64,000 nt of DNA from Gemella haemolysans (GTDB lineage: Bacteria; Bacillota; Bacilli; Staphylococcales; Gemellaceae), in NCBI RefSeq assembly GCF_012273215.1, contig NZ_CP050965.1, positions 1,162,541 through 1,226,540 of the forward strand, in the 5' to 3' direction. The position numbers were made by a program, and so were the translations under genes. The notes under the pieces are model-generated. The model searched no databases. It was not told the origin of the DNA and was given only the letters and a program-made list of their open reading frames with translations. Positions 56,349 to 64,000 of this stretch are shown here, one piece after another. Within the stretch, counting starts at the first letter, position 1. Each line of letters opens with the position of its first letter.

Positions 56349-58007
56349 TTATAGTTCTCTTAATTTCTCCGCTCTCTCTAAAGAAGCATCAATATTCTCA
56401 CATATATTTTCTTTACCTATTTTTTCAATAAAGCCAGCTTTTTCCATAACATGATATGGTTGTTCATTTACGTGTGATAATATTAATATTAATCCACGTT
56501 TTTTACAAGTTTCCAATATTTCTTCTAATACTTCTAATCCTGAAATATCCATTGCTGGAACATTACGCATTCTTATAATTAAAACATTTTTTCCTTCGCC
56601 ATGCTCAAAGCTTGTAAACACATTAGCAGCTCCGAAGAACAACGCTCCAAAAATTTCATAAACTATAGTATTTTCAGGGACATATTTTAAATCAACTTCT
56701 TCAGATAACTTATCATCATCAGATGAACCTTTGTACGTCCATTGTCGAACTTCTGCAATATCAGACATACGTTTTAAGAATAAGAACGCAGCTAATACCA
56801 TACCGAACTCTATCGCGATTACTAGGTCGAAGAATAACGTTAATAAGAAAGTGATAATTAATACCGCTATATCACTTTTCGGTGCAGTCTTTAACATACG
56901 TACACAAATACGCCATCCACTCATATTATATCCCACAATTATTAATATCGCAGCCAAGCAACTCATAGGAATATACGATGCATATGGCATTAAAAATAAT
57001 AATATTAGTAACAAAGTAAATGCATGCACCATCCCAGATACCGGTGTTCTCCCACCATTTTTTACGTTAGCTGCAGTTCTCGCAATTGCACCTGTTGCAG
57101 GAATACCTCCAAAAAGTGCTGACATAAAGTTCCCCACACCTTGAGCAACTAATTCTGCATTAGATTTATGCTTACTTCCTGTCATACCATCAGACACTAC
57201 AGCTGATAACAATGATTCTATAGCCGCTAATATTGCTATCGTAAATGCCGGTAAAATCATCTCTCTAATTAGTGAAAATGAAATTGTAGGCATTGTAAAG
57301 CTAGGAAGTCCTGCTTTAATTGTGTATAGATCACCAATAGTTTTAACCGGTAATTTGAAAATAGCCACTAAAAATGTTGTAACTAGTATTGCGATTAAAG
57401 AACCTGGTATTTTCTTCGATACTTTTGGCCAAAATACTTGAATTAATATCGCAAGTACACCTATACCTAAAGTAACAAAGCTAATACTTTTTATATTTTG
57501 TCCATACGCTACTAATTTTCCAACAAATTCTGCCGGAACTGCTCCCATACTTAATCCTAGAAAATCTTTAACCTGACCAACTACTATTCCCATAGCAATC
57601 CCTAGTGTAAATCCAATAGTGATAGTTTTCGGAATAAATTTAATTAAGTCACCAAAGTGAAATAGCCCCATTAGAATCAGCATAATCCCTGCCATAAGAG
57701 TAGCAACAGTTAATCCTGCAATTCCATGTTCAGCTATTATCCCATAAATAATAACGACAAAAGCAGCCGTTGGTCCACCAATCTGAACTCTACTTCCACC
57801 TAAAAACGAAATAAAAAAACCTGCTATAATCGCAGTATAAAGACCTTGTTCTGGATTCACCCCAGATGCAATCGCCAAAGCAATCGATAAAGGCAATGCT
57901 ATAACAGCTACTATTAAACCAGCAATTATATCTTTTAAGCATTGTTCCTTTGTATAATTTTTCATCACACTAAATAACTTTGGCTTAAGATATTTAAATG
58001 AATTCAT
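56349..58007 (-). CDS. SulP-family anion transporter with STAS domain
   Basis: A 552-residue SLC26/SulP protein. About 12 to 14 helices include the family opening DIIAGLIVAVIALPLSIALAIASGV (split across about 26-50) and the region PTAAFVVIIYGIIAEHG. A C-terminal STAS domain (about 435-545) has NVLIIRMRNVPAMDISGLEVLEE. Members move sulfate, bicarbonate or other anions; the substrate is not settled by sequence. Length is typical. GGAGGAG precedes the ATG. Single-gene unit. Confidence 0.92.
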   Translation of the reverse strand: MNSFKYLKPKLFSVMKNYTKEQCLKDIIAGLIVAVIALPLSIALAIASGVNPEQGLYTAIIAGFFISFLGGSRVQIGGPTAAFVVIIYGIIAEHGIAGLTVATLMAGIMLILMGLFHFGDLIKFIPKTITIGFTLGIAMGIVVGQVKDFLGLSMGAVPAEFVGKLVAYGQNIKSISFVTLGIGVLAILIQVFWPKVSKKIPGSLIAILVTTFLVAIFKLPVKTIGDLYTIKAGLPSFTMPTISFSLIREMILPAFTIAILAAIESLLSAVVSDGMTGSKHKSNAELVAQGVGNFMSALFGGIPATGAIARTAANVKNGGRTPVSGMVHAFTLLLILLFLMPYASYIPMSCLAAILIIVGYNMSGWRICVRMLKTAPKSDIAVLIITFLLTLFFDLVIAIEFGMVLAAFLFLKRMSDIAEVRQWTYKGSSDDDKLSEEVDLKYVPENTIVYEIFGALFFGAANVFTSFEHGEGKNVLIIRMRNVPAMDISGLEVLEEILETCKKRGLILILSHVNEQPYHVMEKAGFIEKIGKENICENIDASLERAEKLREL

Positions 58008-58178
58008 CTTCTCCTCCTACTTCCTAAGAATCTTTAGTATTACTAGTTTAGCACATAACTAACAAAAACTCTAGTTAAATCAGAAATACTCTTGAAATAT
58101 TTTAAATTTTTCTATTATATCTTATCATAACTAGAGTTCAATCTATTATACAATAGAAAATAACTTGTAATAAATTAG

Positions 58179-58210
58179 AAAAAAGGCTTGAAAAATTAAT
58201 CTTCCAAGCC
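58179..58210 (-). terminator. Terminator of the mutS-mutL-miaA operon
   Basis: On the complement GGCTTG(G) pairs with (T)CAAGCC (58205-58210/58185-58190) across a 14-nt loop, followed by TTTTTTCT. Confidence 0.75.
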
Positions 58211-58230
58211 CTAGACAATTACTAATATAA

Positions 58231-59127
58231 TTATAAATTAAATTTCTCTTTGATCCCTCTTATTACATCTGCCAATAGTTCCTTATTAGCAGTATCATAC
58301 CAAGTTCCATCCATTTTATTTCTAAACCATGTTAACTGACGTTTTGCATAACGGCGTGAGTTTTGAGAGATAGCTGCAATGGTATCTTCTTTAGAAACAT
58401 TACCATTAAGATACGGAATCATCTCCTTATATCCTATCGCTCCTAAAGCTTGGAGTTCTATTCCATACTCATCTATAATTTCTCTAACTTCTTGTTCTAA
58501 ACCTTCTTCAAACATCAGCTCAACTCGCTTATTAATACGACTATATAGAACTTCCCTATCAGTATTAAGAACTATTAAAAATGGATTATAACAATCAAGA
58601 ACCGTATCCCCATTGTTGTTAGTCGTTACAGATTTCTTTTCATTCATCACATAATTATATGCATTGATTACACGACGATGATTTTCTAGGTCGATCGAAT
58701 TATATGTATCTGGATAGTTTTCTTTTAGATACTCTCTGGCCATATCAACATCAATGTCATAAGTTTTTTCCTCTAAATCAGTAAACTCATAATTATTTAG
58801 AACAGCATTCATATAAAAACCAGTTCCTCCGATTAATAAAGGCATCTTACCACGACAATGTATTTTCTCTATTTTCTTACGTGCTAGTTTTTGAAAATCA
58901 TAGACAGAACAAGTATCAGTAGGCTCTAGTTCGTCAATTAAATGATGAACTATTCCATCCATCTCTTCTTTTTTCACCTTCGCAGAACCAATATCAAACT
59001 TCTTATAAATTTGAACACTATCTATAGAAATTATTTCACAGTTGAACTCTTTTGCTAGTTCTATACTAAGTGCTGTTTTCCCAACTGCAGTAGGTCCTAC
59101 TATCGCTATTAAAGGTATTTTTTCCAT
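58231..59127 (-). CDS. miaA: tRNA dimethylallyltransferase MiaA
   Basis: A 298-residue enzyme that adds a dimethylallyl group to A37 of tRNAs reading UNN codons. P-loop is GPTAVGKTALS (about 11-21); DSVQIYKKFDIGSAK (about 37-51) and GGTGFYMNAVL (about 99-109) are family signatures, and RRYAKRQLTWFRN (about 262-274) is the tRNA-binding end. It is the last gene of mutS-mutL-miaA, 8 bp after mutL; this order is common in Firmicutes. Confidence 0.96.
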   Translation of the reverse strand: MEKIPLIAIVGPTAVGKTALSIELAKEFNCEIISIDSVQIYKKFDIGSAKVKKEEMDGIVHHLIDELEPTDTCSVYDFQKLARKKIEKIHCRGKMPLLIGGTGFYMNAVLNNYEFTDLEEKTYDIDVDMAREYLKENYPDTYNSIDLENHRRVINAYNYVMNEKKSVTTNNNGDTVLDCYNPFLIVLNTDREVLYSRINKRVELMFEEGLEQEVREIIDEYGIELQALGAIGYKEMIPYLNGNVSKEDTIAAISQNSRRYAKRQLTWFRNKMDGTWYDTANKELLADVIRGIKEKFNL

Positions 59128-59135
59128 CTTACCTC

Positions 59136-61259
59136 CTACACTATACGCTTAAACATTTTTTCTAAATCTTTTTTCTCCATTTTTGTGATTATCGGACGTC
59201 CATGTGGACACGTAAATGGATTCTTACATTCATAAAGATCACTTATAACCTTATTCATCTCTACATCAGTAAGTACTTGATTCGCTTTTATAGACATTTT
59301 ACAACTCGCCATTGCAATTGCATCATTTCTTAATTCGTTGAAAGTTATATTATTATTTTTAAGGACCTTCTCAACAATAATTTTTATCATTTGTTCTTCG
59401 TCTTCTTCTATCCAACCAGGAAATTCACGAACAACATAAGAATTATCTCCAAACTCTTCGAATACAATACCAAGTTCCTCGAATTTTTCTAAATTATTAC
59501 GAACTTCAGCCGCTTCATCTACAGAAAAATCAAACATAAGCGGTATTAACATCTGCTTTTTATAATTCTTTCTTTCAATAAATTCACGTTGTAATTTCTC
59601 ATAATTATATCTTTCCGCAGCAGCATGCTGATCTATTAGAAATAACTTATTATCCGCTTCTGATAAGATATATGTTTTAAAGATTTGTGCTAATACTTTT
59701 AAGTCTGGTAGAGTTCTAACTTTTGTATCATCATCTTGGACAATTTTAGCATCTTTAATTTCATTAAAGTGACTGTAATCTTTTACTACATTAGAAACTA
59801 CTTCTTCAGTACGATCATCATAATTCGTATTATCTTCTTTTTTAGAAAAATTCATGAAGTTCTCTATTTCTTTTTTAGTCGGCTTATCTCCGTATTTGTT
59901 TCTATTGTCGCGTGGATGTAAACTATAACTTAAATCCGGTAAGTCGCTCTTAATTCTTTGCGTTTTACTTCTTTGATTAAATGTGTTTTCTTTACTTTGT
60001 ACTGAAGTTTTTTCTTCGCTAGAGCCCGTCAATAAATCTCCTCCGAAAAGAAACTCATCTTCTTGAACAACATGACTTGCAAGTTCTGTTTGGTTATCAG
60101 TAAAGCCACTTTCATCTTGATTATTATCCGCAACTTCTCTTTGCTCCGCTGAGAAAATACTTTCATCTTCAATATTTCCGAACTTATTATCAAGTTCATC
60201 TAAGAAATTTATTTTTTCGATTTTCGCCTTTTCTTTTTTCGTAAGAACATTATTCATTCCTTGTGGAATATATGTATAATTACTTAATCTTTCTGCAATA
60301 ACCTCTTTGATTAAACGTATTAACTCCGCTTCTTTCGATAATCTTACTTCTTGCTTAGTTGGATGCACGTTAACATCTAATAAAATTGGATCCATTTCGA
60401 TATTAATTACACATAATGGATACCTATTAATCATTAAAAGTGTTCCATACGCATCGATTATAGCATTTTGAATTCCATAATTCTTTATATAACGACCATT
60501 AATAAAAATATTTATATAGTTTTTACTAGCTCTCGTCTCTTCAGGAACAGAAATATAACCAAATACTTTATAATCATCATTACTACCACTGAATTCAATC
60601 ATATTTCTAGCAACACCCATATTATAGATTTTAGATAAAATCTTATGAACATCACCATCACCGTATGTTTTAAAGGTAATCTTACCATCTACATGAAGTT
60701 CGAAAGCTACATTAGGATAAGACAAGGCAAACTTATGAATAATATTAGTAATATTAGCTTGTTCTGTGTGAGGATTGCGCAGATATTTTAATCTTGCTGG
60801 TGTATTGTAGAATAAATTTTCTACACTTAAATCAGTTCCTTTAATAGGAGCGTAATATTCCTCAGAAACTACTTTTCCACCTTCAAGAACTAACATTTTT
60901 CCTTGTGCTTCTCCTGCACAACTCTTAATTACTACTTTACTCACAGATGAAATACTCGCTAATGCCTCACCTCTAAAACCTAGCGTTTCTATATGAAATA
61001 AATCATAGTCTGCACTTATTTTACTAGTTGCATGACGTAAAAATGCTCGAGCTAAATCATCATTAGAAATACCACTACCATTATCAATAATTCTAATTTG
61101 TTGAATACCAAATTCTTTAATTATAACTTTAATATTAGTACTTCCTGCATCAATAGAGTTCTCCACAAGTTCTTTAACAACAGAAGAAGGTCTTTCGACT
61201 ACTTCTCCCGCCGCTATTTTATTTGATAATTCTGCAGATAATATATTTATTTTTCCCAT
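59136..61259 (-). CDS. mutL: DNA mismatch repair protein MutL
   Basis: A 707-residue mismatch-repair ATPase and nicking endonuclease. The GHKL ATPase motifs are VVKELVENSIDAGST (about 27-41), DNGSGI and GFRGEALASI (about 93-102). The C-terminal endonuclease motif DQHAxxExxxxE is present (DQHAAAERYNYE, about 548-559), along with SCKMSIKANQ and CPHGRP, so this is the nicking type used where MutH is absent. A long polar linker (about 335-490) joins the two domains and is longer than usual. Confidence 0.96.
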   Translation of the reverse strand: MGKINILSAELSNKIAAGEVVERPSSVVKELVENSIDAGSTNIKVIIKEFGIQQIRIIDNGSGISNDDLARAFLRHATSKISADYDLFHIETLGFRGEALASISSVSKVVIKSCAGEAQGKMLVLEGGKVVSEEYYAPIKGTDLSVENLFYNTPARLKYLRNPHTEQANITNIIHKFALSYPNVAFELHVDGKITFKTYGDGDVHKILSKIYNMGVARNMIEFSGSNDDYKVFGYISVPEETRASKNYINIFINGRYIKNYGIQNAIIDAYGTLLMINRYPLCVINIEMDPILLDVNVHPTKQEVRLSKEAELIRLIKEVIAERLSNYTYIPQGMNNVLTKKEKAKIEKINFLDELDNKFGNIEDESIFSAEQREVADNNQDESGFTDNQTELASHVVQEDEFLFGGDLLTGSSEEKTSVQSKENTFNQRSKTQRIKSDLPDLSYSLHPRDNRNKYGDKPTKKEIENFMNFSKKEDNTNYDDRTEEVVSNVVKDYSHFNEIKDAKIVQDDDTKVRTLPDLKVLAQIFKTYILSEADNKLFLIDQHAAAERYNYEKLQREFIERKNYKKQMLIPLMFDFSVDEAAEVRNNLEKFEELGIVFEEFGDNSYVVREFPGWIEEDEEQMIKIIVEKVLKNNNITFNELRNDAIAMASCKMSIKANQVLTDVEMNKVISDLYECKNPFTCPHGRPIITKMEKKDLEKMFKRIV

Positions 61260-61264
61260 TTAAT

Positions 61265-64000
61265 TTATTTCACATCCTCACTTATTTTTCGTTGTAATTC
61301 ATAAAGAAGATTGAAAGCCTGCATTGGAGTTGTTTCTAAGAAGTTTACATTTTCTAATTGCTTTTTGATTTCATCAAATTTCTCATTATCTCCATCGAAA
61401 TCCAATTGTAATTTCGCATAATTTTTCTTCGATTTCTCTTCAGATTTTAGTTGTTTTCTAATATTCTTTTCTAATTCTTCTTTAAGTTCTTTTTCAAGTT
61501 CTTGACGGAGCTCCGTTCTTAAAGCTTCCTCATCTACTTTTATAACATCTTCTTTAACTACTCTACTACTATATTCTTTTTCTAGTTCAGAACGAATTTT
61601 CGCTCTTAGTTTTTCTTCAGACTCTTGTGATGGGGCATCACTTAATAATACTTTATTATATCGAGCATTATCAACAAGGTCCTCGCTACCTTTATTACCA
61701 CTTTCTAATTCTCTTAAAATTTTATTAGCACCTACGATAACATCTTCTGGTAAATGAGCGAGTTGAGCTACATGAATACCATAACTCTTCTCGATAGGTC
61801 CTTCATTAATTTTGTATAAGAAAATTAGCTTTCCATGATCTTCTTTTGCAGAAACGTGGATATTTTTTATTCCCTGGGTAATATTTTCTAATTTTGTAAG
61901 TTCATGATAGTGAGTTGAGAATAATGTTTTACATTTTATAGTATTATTTATATATTCTAGTATCGATTGAGCTAAAGCAATACCGTCATATGTCGATGTA
62001 CCACGTCCAATTTCATCAAAAATTAATAATGAATTTGCAGTAGATTCAACTAAAGCATTCTTCGCTTCAATCATCTCAACCATAAACGTCGATTTACCAC
62101 CAGCAAGATCATCACTCGCACCTATTCTCGTAAATATTTTATCGAAAATCGGTAAATTCGCATAAGTTGCTGGAACGAAAGATCCTATTTGTGCAAGAAT
62201 CACTATAAGAGCAAGTTGTCTCATATAAGTAGATTTACCAGACATATTAGGCCCTGTAATAAGCAAGATATTATTATCTTTATCTACTTTACAATCATTA
62301 CTAATATAACTATCAGCACTCACATTTCTCTCAACAATCGGATGACGTCCATCAACAATATCGATAACATTATTATCATTGAACTCAGGTTTAACATAAC
62401 CATATTCTTCCGCTACATCAGATAATGAAACAAAAACATCAATATCACTTAGAGTATTCGCTACTCTTTGTAATCTCACAATATAATTATGAATTTTCGT
62501 CTTAACATCTTGGAATAATTTTAATTCTAATTCTTCGATTTTCGTTTTAGAATTTACGATATGTTCTTCAACTTTTTTCAGTTCTTCAGATACGAATCTC
62601 TCACAGTTAGAAAGGGTTTGTTTCCTATGATAACCTAACTCTGTTGGATCTATAGTCTTAAGCCCAACTTTAGATACTTCAATAAAATAACCAAAAATCT
62701 TATTGTATCCTACTTTTAGATTTTTAACCCCAGTTCTCTCTTTTTCACGTTCTTCAATTTCTAATAATATTCTATTTCCATTCTTACTAGCATTCTTATA
62801 TCTATCTAATTCTTCATTGAAGCCTAATTTAATTACATTTCCTTCTTTAACAGTCTGACCAGCTTCTTCATGGATTGTCGCTTCAAGATAATCGTATAAA
62901 TCTGTTAATTCATCGATATTCTCTGCGATATCTTTTAATTTATTAGATTCAAATCCTAATAACAATTTCTTAATTTCTGGTATTTGAGCTAATGTTTTCT
63001 TTAGATTTAATAATTCCTTAGGACTTACTATATTATAAGAGACTTTTGTAGAAATTCTCTCAAGATCATATACTTCTTTCAAACTAGTTTTCACATCAGC
63101 TTTTTCAAAATAATGTTTAGTAAAATCTTCTACAATTTCCTGACGTTTTTTAATTTCTTTAAGATCTAATAATGGATTTTCTAACCATTTTTTCAGTTTT
63201 CTAGAACCCGCTGCTGTTGAAGTTTTATCAACAATACTAAGAAGAGACCCTTTCTTACCACCATTAGCCATGTTTTGAGTAACTTCTAAGTTTTTTAACG
63301 AGTAGTTCGTCATATAAACAAACTTATCTTTGAAATATACTTCAAAATCTTTTAAGCTCGAAATATCTTTATTTTGAGTTTTTTCAATATAATCTAAAAG
63401 TACATCACAAGCAATACGAAGATTACTATCAGTAAGATTACTTGTTTTTTCCTTAGTAATGTCATTATTTAATTCAACTTCAGTAATATAAGCACTAATA
63501 TCCAACTCTTGATCTTTTATACTAATTACTTCTTTAATATTATTTTTTAGTACCTCATCTTGAAGGTCAGCCATAGTTTTTAATACAGTACAACGGCTAT
63601 CCCCTGTCATAATGTCACAAAATGCGAAGTAGATATTATTATCTTTTACATATGCACTACCTAAATAGTTATTTTCATCGTAGTTTTTGTAGTTCATATA
63701 AGTCCCTGGTGTAATCACCTGCACTACCTTACGTTCTACTATTTTTCCTTGACCTGGTTCTGAAACTTGTTCACATATAGCTACTTTATAGCCGTTATTA
63801 ACTAAAGTATCAATATAAGTAGCTGATGAATGAAATGGAACTCCACACATAGGAATTTTTTCATCTCCCCCATCACGAGCAGTTAGAGTTATTTCTAATA
63901 TTTTTGACGCTCTAGTCGCATCTTCAAAGAACATCTCATAAAAATCACCAAGACGGTAAAATAAAAACATGTCCTGATAATCTTTTTTTATCTTCAGATA
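61265..64000 (-). CDS. mutS: DNA mismatch repair protein MutS (start lies beyond the right edge)
   Basis: The frame is open to the window edge, with YLKIKKDYQDMFLFYRLGDFYEMF at the edge (read in two parts), so only the first few residues are missing; the ATG at 63970 is internal. GDFYEMF holds the mismatch-probing Phe-x-Glu. ATPase motifs are GPNMSGKSTYMRQ (Walker A), DEIGRGTSTYDG (Walker B) and THYHEL. Between the ATPase and the C-terminal helical tail is an unusually long charged stretch of about 80 residues rich in Glu/Lys, making the protein over 911 residues against about 860 for most MutS1. mutL follows 5 bp later. Confidence 0.96.
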   Translation of the reverse strand, partial: YLKIKKDYQDMFLFYRLGDFYEMFFEDATRASKILEITLTARDGGDEKIPMCGVPFHSSATYIDTLVNNGYKVAICEQVSEPGQGKIVERKVVQVITPGTYMNYKNYDENNYLGSAYVKDNNIYFAFCDIMTGDSRCTVLKTMADLQDEVLKNNIKEVISIKDQELDISAYITEVELNNDITKEKTSNLTDSNLRIACDVLLDYIEKTQNKDISSLKDFEVYFKDKFVYMTNYSLKNLEVTQNMANGGKKGSLLSIVDKTSTAAGSRKLKKWLENPLLDLKEIKKRQEIVEDFTKHYFEKADVKTSLKEVYDLERISTKVSYNIVSPKELLNLKKTLAQIPEIKKLLLGFESNKLKDIAENIDELTDLYDYLEATIHEEAGQTVKEGNVIKLGFNEELDRYKNASKNGNRILLEIEEREKERTGVKNLKVGYNKIFGYFIEVSKVGLKTIDPTELGYHRKQTLSNCERFVSEELKKVEEHIVNSKTKIEELELKLFQDVKTKIHNYIVRLQRVANTLSDIDVFVSLSDVAEEYGYVKPEFNDNNVIDIVDGRHPIVERNVSADSYISNDCKVDKDNNILLITGPNMSGKSTYMRQLALIVILAQIGSFVPATYANLPIFDKIFTRIGASDDLAGGKSTFMVEMIEAKNALVESTANSLLIFDEIGRGTSTYDGIALAQSILEYINNTIKCKTLFSTHYHELTKLENITQGIKNIHVSAKEDHGKLIFLYKINEGPIEKSYGIHVAQLAHLPEDVIVGANKILRELESGNKGSEDLVDNARYNKVLLSDAPSQESEEKLRAKIRSELEKEYSSRVVKEDVIKVDEEALRTELRQELEKELKEELEKNIRKQLKSEEKSKKNYAKLQLDFDGDNEKFDEIKKQLENVNFLETTPMQAFNLLYELQRKISEDVK

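Overview
The window is AT-rich DNA (roughly 30% G+C by eye) from a low-G+C Firmicute. A mix of streptococcal-type surface and metal-uptake genes (histidine-triad proteins, a PsaA-type manganese lipoprotein, an EgtUV-type uptake system, a YSIRK/LPXTG protein) with bacillus- or staphylococcus-type genes (seven-gene Mrp antiporter, T-box serS, WhiA, HemW, LepA) points to Gemella or a close relative. That assignment is inference; there is no rRNA in the window to test it.

Layout. 1-11.7 kb is a surface-protein region: the end of a rhodanese gene, then two large histidine-triad genes facing each other around a T-box-controlled serS, then an LPXTG wall protein. The two histidine-triad genes share promoter, leader and about 1.35 kb of coding sequence as an inverted repeat, and the right-hand gene carries an inserted leucine-rich-repeat domain. 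11.8-18.4 kb: GltS, NUDIX and WhiA, then tpx with a complete ECF-type transporter. 18.5-27.5 kb: a membrane coiled-coil protein with 87-bp tandem repeats, metG, pepT, a thioesterase, a phosphohexomutase and deoD. 27.9-33.7 kb: the complete mrpABCDEFG Na+/H+ antiporter operon. 33.9-38.7 kb: glmM, a 700-bp non-coding stretch with a strong candidate small RNA, and a psaBCA-type manganese transporter with candidate metal-regulator sites. 38.8-44.4 kb: a TetR-ABC-FtsX operon, a divergent TDT-family transporter, and an IS150-like element that landed in the loop of a terminator hairpin. 43.9-52.5 kb: a minus-strand operon recX-lepA-hemW-rnc-smc ending in a small gene broken by an in-frame stop. 52.7-58 kb: EgtUV-type uptake system under a MarR regulator with a 200-nt leader, a small membrane protein and SulP. 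58.2-64 kb: mutS-mutL-miaA, with mutS running off the right edge.

How parts fit together. Metal and redox supply is a theme: histidine-triad proteins (zinc binding in streptococci), PsaBCA (manganese), Tpx (peroxide) and EgtUV (a thiol antioxidant in the pneumococcus). The most unusual items are the inverted histidine-triad duplication, the 125-nt candidate small RNA upstream of psaB with two C-rich single-stranded motifs, the IS-disrupted terminator, and the operator/leader arrangement of the MarR operon. No tRNA, rRNA or CRISPR array was seen.
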